From contig JALJCQ010000033.1 in assembly GCA_023091665.1 (NCBI GenBank), positions 744,001-808,000 of the forward strand: a stretch of 64,000 nucleotides of DNA, written 5' to 3'. Below are positions 1 through 9,724 of the stretch, piece after piece (position 1 is the first letter of the stretch; the number at the start of each line of letters is the position of its first letter). The notes under the pieces are model-generated. The model did no database searches. It was not told where the DNA came from and saw only the letters and a program-made list of their open reading frames with translations. The translations under genes were made by a program, and so were the position numbers. The DNA is from Pythium myriotylum (taxonomy: Eukaryota; Oomycota; Peronosporomycetes; Pythiales; Pythiaceae).

Positions 1-372
1 GTGCGTGAGCACATCGTCACCTTCTTCCATCATGGTCGTGAAGAAACGACGACGAAGAAAGAGCTTGTTGGCAAGGCTCTTCCTCTCGAAGTGTTCTTCC
101 AGTCTTGACCATGCATCTTGCGCACCACTCGCCGACCGAACCAGCGGGAGCTGCGAGTCTTCCATCGCGAGACAGATCATCGCGAGCGCCTTGCGAGACT
201 TCTTCTTGAAGAGGGCTCGGTCCGCTTCGGTCTGGCACTGCTCGAGTTTGACCTCTCCACAGACAACTTCCCAGACGTCGCGTTCTTCGAGCACCATCTG
301 CATCTTGAACTTCCATGTGTGGAAGTTGGTTCCGTCGAACTTGTTGATGCGGGCTGGGGTGGTCGAATCCAT
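1..372 (-). CDS. gag-pol: Gag N-terminus of a copia element, cut by the window edge
   Basis: This is the first 124 codons of the Gag part of the copia Gag-Pol polyprotein, running leftwards off the window. The start used is the ATG in a GCCATGG context at 372; an upstream in-frame ATG at 429 lies inside the primer-binding site. The protein opens with the [11 protein letters not shown] motif typical of copia Gag (UBN2/DUF4219-type region) that forms the capsid-like particle. Bases 1-792 match 6041-6832 almost base for base, including a Glu in the QTEADRALF stretch where other copies have Asp. The rest of this element, with its 3' LTR, must lie to the left. Confidence 0.85.
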   Translation of the reverse strand, partial: MDSTTPARINKFDGTNFHTWKFKMQMVLEERDVWEVVCGEVKLEQCQTEADRALFKKKSRKALAMICLAMEDSQLPLVRSASGAQDAWSRLEEHFERKSLANKLFLRRRFFTTMMEEGDDVLTH

Positions 373-421
373 GGCGAAGGCTGGGGAGGCGAAGTCGGTG
401 GAGGCAGAGTCGGCTGGGCTT

Positions 422-433
422 GGGCTCATAACC
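422..433 (-). other. Primer-binding site of the left-edge element
   Basis: Directly after the 5' LTR the minus strand reads GGTTATGAGCCC. Its complement matches 11 of 12 bases of the conserved eukaryotic initiator tRNA-Met anticodon arm (GGGCCCAUAACC). This is the half-tRNA type of primer known from Drosophila copia. No tRNA gene is in the window to confirm the pairing. Confidence 0.6.
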
Positions 434-792
434 TGTTGGAAGGTCGCTTGGTTGGTGGGATGCAAAATGCAAAGTGAATTGATCGGGACTTAGTTCGCTG
501 CTGCTACCTCTAAGCCGTCTGTGTGTGTCCTACGCTACCGTAATCAAATGTATGTCTTACCTATCGTAAACATATGCAAACATAGACTGACTTCGTGGAT
601 ACTTCAACGAAGTCGATGGGTGGCACTGGATTCAAACCAGAACCAGATGGAGAATCTTCCACATGTCGAATCTTCCACATGTCGAATCTTCCACGGAGAA
701 TCTTCTGCAGGAGAATCTTCTACAGCCGAGCTTCAACTGCCGAGCTTCAACTGGAATGATGACGCTGGGTTCGAGGCGCATCATCTTCAACA
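434..792 (-). repeat. LTR (5' LTR of the left-edge minus element)
   Basis: A complete 359 bp LTR bounded by TGTTG and CAACA. On its left are the primer-binding site and gag, so it is a 5' LTR. Its outer edge at 792 abuts plus-strand pol at 793 with no intervening sequence, so this minus element inserted into a plus-strand pol gene. The expected target-site duplication (CCTTT on this side) cannot be checked because the other end is outside the window. Confidence 0.9.
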
Positions 793-2307
793 CCTTTGCC
801 AGCCGGACGCAAGGCCATCACCAGCAAGTGGGTGTTCAAGGTCAAGGAAACCGCCGAAGGACTCGTCGAGCGGTACAAGGCTCGACTCGTTGCCAAGGGG
901 TTCCTGCAGAAGTACGGCATCGACTTCGAAGAGACATTCGCACCCGTCGCCAAGTTCACGTCGATCCGCACCATCCTCAGCATCGCCGCTCGACACAAGC
1001 TCATGATCCATCAGATGGATGTCAAGACGGCGTTCCTGAACGGCAACCTCGACGAAGAAATCTACATGAAGCAGCCCGAAGGCTTCGTCGACCAGCGCCA
1101 CCCCGACTACGTGTGCAAGCTCAAGCGCTCGCTCTACGGTCTCAAGCAGTCGCCACGCATGTGGAACCAGACCATCGACGCCTTCATGCGCAAGGTCGGC
1201 TTCACCAAGTGCGAGATGGACCACTGCGTGTACGTCAAGCGGAGCGGCTCAGCGATGATCTTCGTGGTGATCTACGTCGACGACCTCATCCTCGCCTGCA
1301 ACAGCCTCGAGTTGCTCACGGCGACCAAGCGTGCACTCAGCGAACGCTTCGAGATGTCCGACCTCGGCGAACTCAAGTACTGCCTCGGCATGGAAGTTGA
1401 GCAAGACCCCAAGTCCGGCGACGTGACCATGCGGCAGACCAAGTTCCTGCAGTCGATCCTGACCAAGTTCGGCATGCAAGACTGCAAACCAGTGAGGACC
1501 CCTCAAGACCCCGGACTCAAGCTGACCAAGGCCATGTGTGAAGGTGGTTGCAAGCACGAAGACACCATGAAGAACGTGCCGTACCGAAGTGCAGTCGGCG
1601 CACTGATGTACCTCATGGTCGGCACTCGACCAGACCTCGCAGCGGCAGTCGGCACACTCAGCCAGTTCGCCGCGGACCCGTGTCCAACACACTGGCAAGC
1701 TCTCAAGCGTGTGCTCCGGTATCTGCAAGCGACTCCGACGTACGGCCTGCAGTTCTCGGCATCGAACGACGGAAGACTGGTCGGCTACTCCGACGCCGAC
1801 TGGGCTGGCGACATCGAGTCACGTCGAAGCACCAGCGGCTACGTGTTCATGCTCAACGGCGGATGCATCAGCTGGCGCAGCAAGAAGCAGCGAACTGTCG
1901 CCCTCTCCTCGACCGAAGCAGAGTACATGGCTCTATCGGAAGCGATCCAAGAAGCCGTGTGGCTCAAGGCGTTCCTGTGCGAACTCGGCGAAGTTGCAAG
2001 TGACCAAGCGCTCACGGTGTACGAAGACAACCAAGGTGCCATCGCGTTGGCCAAGAACCCCGAGTTCCACAAGCGCACCAAGCACATCGACATTCGCTAC
2101 CACTTCGTTCGTGAGAAGGTCGAGGACGGCCAAGTGTCTCTCCAGTATTGCCCGACCCAAGACATGCTTGCCGACATCATGACCAAGCCGATCCCCACTG
2201 TCCAGTTCGACGTGCTCCGCACCAAGCTTGGTGTCCAAGACGCAGTCGAGTCGAGGGGGAGTGTTGAAGATGATGCGCCTCGAACCCAGCGTCATCATTC
2301 CAGTTGA
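793..2307 (+). pseudogene. Copia pol fragment: RT and RNase H, 5'-truncated
   Basis: An open frame of about 504 codons starting at the [18 protein letters not shown] region, the N-terminal edge of the RVT_2 domain. It contains the RT motifs [30 protein letters not shown] and catalytic YVDD, then RNase H with [15 protein letters not shown] and YEDNQG. Gag, protease and integrase are missing because the minus LTR at 434-792 interrupts the gene at 793. The frame runs through the polypurine tract and stops in the 3' LTR at 2305-2307. There is no start codon or promoter, so it is a remnant, although its RT and RNase H residues are undamaged. Confidence 0.9.
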
Positions 2308-2620
2308 AGCTCGGCAGTTGAAGCTCGGCTGTAGAAGATTCTCCTGCAGAAGATTCTCCGTGGAAGATTCGACATGTGGAAGATTCGACATGTGGAAGAT
2401 TCTCCGTCTGGTTCTGGTTTGAATCCAGTGCCACCCATCGACTTCGTTGAAGTATCCACGAAGTCAGTTTATGTTTGCATATGTTTACGATAGGTAGGAC
2501 ATACATTTGATTATGGTAGCGTAGGACACACACAGACGGCTTAGAGGTAGCAGTAGCGAACTAAGTCCCGATCAATTCACTTTGCATTTTGCATCCCACC
2601 AACCAAGCGACCTTCCAACA
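2262..2620 (+). repeat. LTR (3' LTR of the 793-2620 fragment)
   Basis: 359 bp, preceded by the GAGGGGGAG polypurine tract at 2253-2261. Its outer edge is followed by CAGTC at 2621-2625, inside a minus-strand RNase H-coding sequence. The same CAGTC borders the 5' LTR at 17138. Confidence 0.9.
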
Positions 2621-5600
2621 CAGTCTTCCGTCATGCGATGCCGAGAACTGCAGGCCGTACGTCGGAGTCGCTTGCAGATACCGGAGCACACGCTTGAGAG
2701 CTTGCCAATGTGTTGGACACGGGTCCGCGGCGAACTGGCTGAGTGTGCCGACTGCCGCTGCGAGGTCTGGTCGAGTGCCGACCATGAGGTACATGAGTGC
2801 GCCGACTGCACTTCGGTACGGCACGTTCTTCATGGTGTCTTCGTGCTTGCAACCACCTTCACACATGGCCTTGGTCAGCTTGAGTCCGGGGTCTTGAGGG
2901 GTCCTCACTGGTTTGCAGTCTTGCATACCGAACTTGGTCAGGATCGACTGCAGGAACTTGGTCTGCCGCATGGTCACGTCGCCGGACTTGGGGTCTTGCT
3001 CAACTTCCATGCCGAGGCAGTACTTGAGTTCGCCGAGGTCGGACATCTCGAAGCGTTCGCTGAGTGCACGCTTGGTCGCCGTGAGCAACTCGAGGCTGTT
3101 GCAGGCGAGGATGAGGTCGTCGACGTAGATCACCACGAAGATCATCGCTGAGCCGCTCCGCTTGACGTACACGCAGTGGTCCATCTCGCACTTGGTGAAG
3201 CCGACCTTGCGCATGAAGGCGTCGATGGTCTGGTTCCACATGCGTGGCGACTGCTTGAGACCGTAGAGCGAGCGCTTGAGCTTGCACACGTAGTCGGGGT
3301 GGCGCTGGTCGACGAAGCCTTCGGGCTGCTTCATGTAGATTTCTTCGTCGAGGTTGCCGTTCAGGAACGCCGTCTTGACATCCATCTGATGGATCATGAG
3401 CTTGTGTCGAGCGGCGATGCTGAGGATGGTGCGGATCGACGTGAACTTGGCGACGGGTGCGGACGTCTCTTCGAAGTCGATGCCGTACTTCTGCAGGAAC
3501 CCCTTGGCAACGAGTCGAGCCTTGTACCGTTCGACGAGTCCTTCGGCGGTTTCTTTGACCTTGAACACCCACTTGCTGGTGATGGCCTTGCGACCGACTG
3601 GCAAAGGGACTAGGTCCCAGGTCTCGTTCTTCTTGAGCGACTCGAGCTCCGAGTCGCAGGCTTCCTTCCAGTTGCTGGCGTCGTCGGATTCCATCGCCGA
3701 CTTGAACGATGTCGGCAACTCTCCCCCTGAATTCACGACGAGAGCAAACTCTTCGTAATCTTGGTCTTCTCCCCCTTGTTCTTGCACGTCTTCGCCTTCT
3801 TCGTCTTCATCTTCTACGCCTTCCTCTTCGATCGACGTGAGCAGTGCAGACAGATCTTCGAGCGATGTCCTTGAACCTTGCGTGGGTGGTGGAGTCGCAC
3901 CACTTGTGCGACCAACCCGTCCGTAGCGCTTCTCAACTGGCGGTTCAGCCAGGTTCTCGAGCGAGTGCGTGCGAGAGTGGCGCTTGGACCCTGGTGCGTA
4001 GTCGACATTCGGCTGCTGGGCCGATGCTGGTGCTGCTGGACGCTGCGACCGCTGGCCCTGTTGCCACTCCGGTCGCTCGTAGCTGCGCTGACTTGGTGCT
4101 GGTGAGGCTGGCTGCTCACCCATGTCTTCATCATCTTGGTTGTCGGTTGCTTCATCTTCATCATCTTCATCATCTTCATCGTCGCGGAACTCGACGGACT
4201 TGCTCCAGGGTTCTTCGCGCTTGCCATCGTCGAATGTGTCTTCCATGAACTGCGCGTCTCGACTGATGACGATCCGGCCGGTTGCGAACTCTTCAAACCG
4301 ATACGCTTTCTCGTGGTCCGAGTAGCCGAGGAACCGACACAAGATGGCTCGGGCGTCGAACTTCGACCGCTTCTCCTTGGGCACGTGGACGTACGCATGG
4401 CAGCCGAACACCTTGAAGTTGGCGAGCAAGGGCTTCTTCCCGTACCATTCTTCGTACGGCGACTTGTACAAGTCTTGAGCGCGGGTCGGAAGTCGGTTGC
4501 GAACTTCGACTGCAGTCATGACGGCTTCGCCCCAGTACTCGTCGGACAAGTTGGCATGGTGGAGCTTGCAACGACCACACTCACCGATGGTTCGGTTCAT
4601 GCGCTCCGCCACACCGTTCAACTGAGGCGTGTATGGCGGCGTGACGTCGTGCTCGATGCCACGCTTGCGACAGAACTTGGCAAGCTTGGCCGACTGGTAC
4701 TCGCCGCCGCCGTCGGTTCGAAGCACCTTGACTCGACGACCGGTTTGGTTCTCGGCCCAGTTGACGAACTCGACGAACTTGTCGTAGACTTCGTCCTTGG
4801 ACCGCATCAGGTACAACTTGCACAGTCGAGACTTGTCGTCGGTGAAGGTGGCAAAGTACTTCATGCCGCCGAAAGTCGGAGTCTTCATGGGGCCGGCCAC
4901 ATCGCTGTACACGACGTCAAGCAGATTCGCAGACCGCTTGGTCGTGCCTGACTGGAACTTGACGCGAGTCAGCTTGCCGAGTGCACAACCTTCACAGACC
5001 TCCCATTCCTGCACAGACCCGATGTCGAGTCCGTCGGCGAGGTCCTTCTTGACGATGGCTTCGAGTCCGCTGAAGCCGATGTGACCGAGTCGGAGGTGCC
5101 ACAGGTACGACTTGGACATGGCGCGACCTCGTCTTGTACTGGCGGCGTGGGCTGCTTCAATCGACACTGGAGACATGTTGAGCTTGAACAGACCCTTGCC
5201 GATACGAGTGCCGATGGTCCGCTTGGCGCCCTTGAGAACGACGAAGCAACCGTCCTTGTCGAACGTCACGGGAGCAACGTCCTCCGTGAATCTTCCGACC
5301 GAGAACAGGTTGCGGCTGAGCTTGGGGATATGCCACACGTTGGTGAGCAAGCCCTTCTTGACACCGCTTGGAGTCTTCATCGACATGAGAATGTCTCCCA
5401 CGCCAACTGCTTGGACCGTGCCATCATCGGCCAGATGCACGTCGACTGGGTCGATCTTCTTGTAGTTCATCATGAACTGCTTGGTTCGCGACATGTGCTG
5501 AGTCGCACCCGAGTCGACCAACCACGCCGTGGATTGACTCGACTTGCCTTGGGTCTTCCCGACCGAGAACAGGTACTCGCCGGGGTCTTCATCTCGCGCA

Positions 5601-6412
5601 AGGTTCGCTCGCTGGAACCGTTGCCGAGGGTTGCCGTTTCCGTTGCCGTTGCCGTTGCCGCCGGAGTTGCCGTTGCCGTTGCCGTTGCCGTTGTCCTTGA
5701 CACGCGAGTGGCACTCCGCGGCCCAATGACCGATCTTGCCGCAGTAGTTGCACGTGCCAGTCTTCTTGACTGCACGGCCCTTGGGCTTCGCGTCACTTGT
5801 CATGAACGCTTGGCCAAGCGTGGCTCCGTCGCCACCTTGCTCCTTGCGCTTCATGTCTTCATGGAGCAGCCGAGACGTCACGAGTTCCCACGTGAGCGCG
5901 TCGACACGCGACTCCAACGCCGTGATGAGGAACTGGTACGACTCGCTGAGACTGCCGAGAAGCGTGATCACCAAGTCGTCTTCGCTGACCGGAGCGCCGA
6001 CTGCGTCGAGTTGCTCGGCCAGGGTCTTGAGCTTGTTGATGTGCGTGAGCACATCGTCACCTTCTTCCATCATGGTCGTGAAGAAACGACGACGAAGAAA
6101 GAGCTTGTTGGCAAGGCTCTTCCTCTCGAAGTGTTCTTCCAGTCTTGACCATGCATCTTGCGCACCACTCGCCGACCGAACCAGCGGGAGCTGCGAGTCT
6201 TCCATCGCGAGACAGATCATCGCGAGCGCCTTGCGAGACTTCTTCTTGAAGAGGGCTCGGTCCGCTTCGGTCTGGCACTGCTCGAGTTTGACCTCTCCAC
6301 AGACAACTTCCCAGACGTCGCGTTCTTCGAGCACCATCTGCATCTTGAACTTCCATGTGTGGAAGTTGGTTCCGTCGAACTTGTTGATGCGGGCTGGGGT
6401 GGTCGAATCCAT
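2621..6412 (-). pseudogene. gag-pol: Gag-Pol polyprotein of element D, lacking RNase H
   Basis: 1,264 codons remain open. In order: Gag with [11 protein letters not shown]; a CCHC knuckle ([14 protein letters not shown], residues 221-234); one glycine-asparagine block; aspartic protease DSGAT (about residue 300); pre-integrase HHCC zinc site; integrase core with the D, D and E of a DD35E triad; an Asp/Glu-rich linker; RT with [11 protein letters not shown] and YVDD. The frame is cut after the DGRL codons, before GYSDADWAG, so RNase H is absent. The usual [10 protein letters not shown] motif reads [10 protein letters not shown], an unusual Phe-to-Ser change. The ATG at 6412 has a GCCATGG context; the ATG at 6469 lies in the primer-binding site. 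The frame continues for 19 codons into the foreign LTR. Confidence 0.9.
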
Positions 6413-6461
6413 GGCGAAGGCTGGGGAGGCGAAGTCGGTGGAGGCAGAGTCGGCTGGGCTT

Positions 6462-6473
6462 GGGCTCATAACC
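6462..6473 (-). other. Primer-binding site of element D
   Basis: GGTTATGAGCCC on the minus strand, immediately inside the 5' LTR. It includes the upstream in-frame ATG of gag, so the start codon and the tRNA-pairing region overlap. Confidence 0.6.
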
Positions 6474-6832
6474 TGTTGGAAGGTCGCTTGGTTGGTGGGA
6501 TGCAAAATGCAAAGTGAATTGATCGGGACTTAGTTCGCTGCTGCTACCTCTAAGCCGTCTGTGTGTGTCCTACGCTACCGTAATCAAATGTATGTCTTAC
6601 CTATCGTAAACATATGCAAACATAGACTGACTTCGTGGATACTTCAACGAAGTCGATGGGTGGCACTGGATTCAAACCAGAACCAGACGGAGAATCTTCC
6701 ACATGTCGAATCTTCCACATGTCGAATCTTCCACGGAGAATCTTCTGCAGGAGAATCTTCTACAGCCGAGCTTCAACTGCCGAGCTTCAACTGGAATGAT
6801 GACGCTGGGTTCGAGGCGCATCATCTTCAACA
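6474..6832 (-). repeat. LTR (5' LTR of element D)
   Basis: 359 bp and nearly identical to the LTR at 434-792. The outer flank ACAAG at 6833 is the reverse complement of the CTTGT that precedes the LTR at 9185: the same junction in opposite orientation. Confidence 0.9.
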
Positions 6833-8117
6833 ACAAGGTGCTTCGAACCGATAACAGGGACAAGTACCATTCGGCCAAGCTTGCTAAGTTCTGCCGCAAG
6901 CGAGGCATCGTGCACGACTTCACACCGCCATACACACCTCAGCTGAACGGTGTGGCGGAGCGAGTGAACCGAACAAACCCTTGGCGAGTGTGGTCGTTGC
7001 AAGCTCCACCATGCCAACTTGTCCGACGAGTACTGGGGCGAAGCCGTCATGACTGCAGTCGAAGTTCGCAACCGACTTCCGACCCGCGCTCAAGACTTGT
7101 ACAAGTCGCCGTACGAAGAATGGTACGGGAAGAAGCCCTTGCTCGCCAACTTCAAGATGTTCGGCTGTCACGCGTACGTCCACGTGCCCAAGGAGAAGCG
7201 GTCGAAGTTCGACGCCCGAGCCATCTTGTGTCGGTTCCTCGGCTACTCGGATCACGAGAAGGCGTATCGGTTTGAAGAAATCGCAACCGGCCGGATCGTC
7301 ATCAGTCGAGACGCGCAGTTCATGGAAGACACGTTCGACGACGGCAAGCGCGAAGAACCCTGGAGCAAGTCCGTCGAGTTCCGCGACGATGAAGATGATG
7401 AAGATGATGAAGATGAAGCAACCGACAACCAAGATGATGAAGACATGGGTGAGCAGCCAGCCTCACCAGCACCAAGTCAGCGCAGCTACGAGCGACCGGA
7501 GTGGCAACAGGGCCAGCGGTCGCAGCGTCCAGCAGCACCAGCATCGGCCCAGCAGCCGAATGTCGACTACGCACCAGGGTCCAAGCGCCACTCTCGCACG
7601 CACTCGCTCGAGAACCTGGCTGAACCGCCAGTTGAGAAGCGCTACGGACGGGTTGGTCGCACAAGTGGTGCGACCCCACCACCCACGCAAGGTTCAAGGA
7701 CATCGCTCGAAGATCTGTCTGCACTGCTCACGTGGATCGAAGAGGAAGGCGTAGAAGATCAAGACCACGAAGAGTTTGCTCTCGTCGTGAATTCAGGGGG
7801 AGAGTTGCCGACATCGTTCAAGTCGGCGATGGAATCCGACGACGCCAGCAACTGGAAGGAAGCCTGCGACTCGGAGCTCGAGTCGCTCAAGAAGAACGAG
7901 ACATGGGACCTAGTCCCTTTGCCAGCCGGACGCAAGGCCATCACCAGCAAGTGGGTGTTCAAGGTCAAGGAAACCGCCGAAGGACTCGTCGAGCGGTACA
8001 AGGCTCGACTCGTTGCCAAGAGGTTCCTGCAGAAGTACGGCATCGACTTCGAAGAAACGCTCGCCCCCGTGCCCGTGGCCAAGTTCACGTCGATTCGGAC
8101 CATCCTCAGCATCGCCG
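6833..8117 (+). pseudogene. Divergent copia pol fragment: integrase core to RT start, frameshifted
   Basis: This begins inside the integrase core at KVLRTD. The usual [10 protein letters not shown] motif is altered to RTDNRDKYHS, and the later [13 protein letters not shown] with its catalytic Glu is present. Just after NRT an extra stretch changes the reading frame near 6975-6990. The rest of integrase ([13 protein letters not shown]), the acidic linker and the first part of RT continue in another frame until the LTR at 8118. The RT start has the APVPVAKF variant. It carries the short form of the acidic linker. With no start, a frameshift and no catalytic RT residues, it is a decayed fragment. 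Confidence 0.85.
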
Positions 8118-8476
8118 TGTTGAAGATGATGCGCCTCGAACCCAGCGTCATCATTCCAGTTGAAGCTCGGCAGTTGAAGCTCGGCTGTAGAAGATTCTCC
8201 TGCAGAAGATTCTCCGTGGAAGATTCGACATGTGGAAGACTCGACATGTGGAAGATTCTCCGTCTGGTTCTGGTTTGAATCCAGTGCCACCCATCGACTT
8301 CGTTGAAGTATCCACGAAGTCAGTTTATGTTTGCATATGTTTACGATAGGTAGGACATACATTTGATTATGGTAGCGTAGGACACACACAGACGGCTTAG
8401 AGGTAGCAGTAGCGAACTAAGTCCCGATCAATTCACTTTGCATTTTGCATCCCACCAACCAAGCGACCTTCCAACA
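8118..8476 (+). repeat. LTR (plus), flanked by pol on both sides
   Basis: 359 bp. Left of it is RT code ending ...TILSIA; right of it RT code resumes earlier in the protein ([10 protein letters not shown]...), so about 30 codons are represented on both sides. That is too long for a target-site duplication and points to recombination. The right flank CTGCA also follows the LTR ending at 13656. Confidence 0.88.
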
Positions 8477-8837
8477 CTGCAGAAGTACGGCATCGACTTC
8501 GAAGAGGCATTCGCACCCGTCGCCAAGTTCACGTCGATCCGCACCATCCTCAGCATCGCCGCTCGACACAAGCTCATGATCCATCAGATGGATGTCAAGA
8601 CGGCGTTCCTGAACGGCAACCTCGACGAAGAAATCTACATGAAGCAGCCCGAAGACTTCGTCAACCAGCATCACCCCGACTACGTGTGCAAGCTCAAGCG
8701 CTCGCTCGACGGTCTCAAGCAGTCGCCTCGCACGTGGAACCAGACCATCGACGCCTTCATGCGCAAGGTCGGCTTCACCAAGTGCGAGATGGACCACTGC
8801 GTGTACGTCAAGCGGAGCGGCTCAGCGATGATCTTCG
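8477..8837 (+). pseudogene. RT fragment (palm motif upstream of YVDD)
   Basis: A 361 bp plus-strand RT piece from [10 protein letters not shown] to KRSGSAMIF, ending just before IYVDD. It carries the variants EDFVNQHH and LDGLKQ. At 8837 it is fused to inverted integrase code. The same piece with the same fusion point recurs at 13657-14017. It contains the first RT aspartate motif but not YVDD, so it cannot be active. Confidence 0.85.
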
Positions 8838-9184
8838 ACGTACGCGTGACAGCCGAACATCTTGAAGTTGGCGAGCAAGGGCTTCTTCCCGTACCATTCT
8901 TCGTACGGCGACTTGTACAAGTCTTGAGCGCGGATCGGGAGTCGATTGCGAACTTCGGCTGCAGTCATGACGGCTTCGCCCCAGTACTCGTCGGACAAGT
9001 TGGCGTGGTGGAGTTCGCATCGCGCACACTCGCCAAGGGTTTGTTCGGTTCACTCGCTCCGCCACACCGTTCAGCTGAGGTGTGTATGGCGGTGTGAAGT
9101 CGTGCACGATGCCTCGCTTGCGGCAGAACTTAGCAAGCTTGGCCGAATGGTACTTGTCCCTGTTATCGGTTCGAAGCACCTTGT
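8838..9184 (-). pseudogene. Inverted integrase fragment (divergent)
   Basis: Minus-strand integrase code running from RTD (near 9175) to the FGCHAYV region at 8838, with the variant RTDNRDKYHS also seen at 6833 onward. Read from the right it forms an inverted repeat with 6833-about 6985, sharing the same edge next to an LTR. It has frameshifts in the NRT region and is not functional. Confidence 0.82.
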
Positions 9185-9335
9185 TGTTGAAGATGATGCG
9201 CCTCGAACCCAGCGTCATCATTCCAGTTGAAGCTCGGCAGTTGAAGCTCGGCTGTAGAAGATTCTCCTGCAGAAGATTCGACATGTGGAAGATTCGACAT
9301 GTCATGTGGAAGATTCGACATGTGGAAGATTCTCC
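9185..9335 (+). repeat. Partial LTR (first 151 bp) interrupted by another LTR
   Basis: It begins TGTTGAAGATGATG and includes the first GAAGATTC repeats, then stops at TCTCC where the complete LTR of element A starts. The missing remainder is not found after element A. The left flank is CTTGT (9180-9184). Confidence 0.88.
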
Positions 9336-9663
9336 TGTTGAAGATGATGCGCCTCGAACCCAGCGTCATCATTCCAGTTGAAGCTCGGCAGTTGAAGCTC
9401 GGCTGTAGAAGATTCTCCGTGGAAGATTCGACATGTGGAAGATTCTCCGTCTGGTTCTGGTTTGAATCCAGTGCCACCCATCGACTTCGTTGAAGTATCC
9501 ACGAAGTCAGTTTATGTTTGCATATGTTTACGATAGGTAGGACATACATTTGATTATGGTAGCGTAGGACACACACAGACGGCTTAGAGGTAGCAGTAGC
9601 GAACTAAGTCCCGATCAATTTACTCTGCATTTTGCATCCCACCAACCAAGCGACCTTCCAACA
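9336..9663 (+). repeat. LTR (5' LTR of element A, short form)
   Basis: 328 bp; shorter than its partner because it has fewer GAAGATTC repeats. Near the end it has the variant ATCAATTTACTCTGC, shared with the 5' LTR of element B, where most copies read ATCAATTCACTTTGC. Confidence 0.92.
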
Positions 9664-9675
9664 GGTTATGAGCCC
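9664..9675 (+). other. Primer-binding site of element A
   Basis: GGTTATGAGCCC starts at the base after the LTR. It matches the anticodon arm of initiator tRNA-Met at 11 of 12 positions, and its internal ATG (9668-9670) is in frame with gag. Confidence 0.6.
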
Positions 9676-9724
9676 AAGCCCAGCCGACTCTGCCTCCACC
9701 GACTTCGCCTCCCCAGCCTTCGCC

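Larger units (their letters stand above)
2621..6832 (-). mobile_element. Copia element D, 3'-truncated (5' LTR, gag, protease, integrase, RT)
   Basis: A minus-strand element with a 5' LTR (6474-6832), primer-binding site and nearly complete gag-pol. Its 3' end is replaced at 2620/2621 by the plus-strand LTR 2262-2620, so it lacks RNase H, polypurine tract and 3' LTR. Its 5' flank (ACAAG at 6833-6837, CTTGT on the minus strand) lies in a divergent integrase fragment. It belongs to the sub-group with a single GN block after the CCHC knuckle and a longer acidic linker before RT, as does element C. Confidence 0.9.

Noticed and set aside
434..792. Bacterial-type promoter or terminator in the LTR hairpin region
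   Set aside because: The sequence belongs to a eukaryotic LTR; the hairpin has no following T-run and there is no bacterial gene nearby.
4140..4190. CATCTT microsatellite as a possible independent repeat locus
   Set aside because: It is the coding sequence of the acidic Asp/Glu linker of pol and occurs at the same place in each copy.
8118..8476. Solo LTR with the approximately 30-codon RT overlap as a target-site duplication
   Set aside because: Copia elements make about 5 bp duplications. The two flanks also carry different subgroup variants, so the overlap is from recombination between different copies.
9632..9667. Translation start at the TTG codon inside the LTR, giving 12 extra residues
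   Set aside because: TTG is not a usual eukaryotic start; in-frame ATG codons follow at 9668 and, in better context, at 9725.
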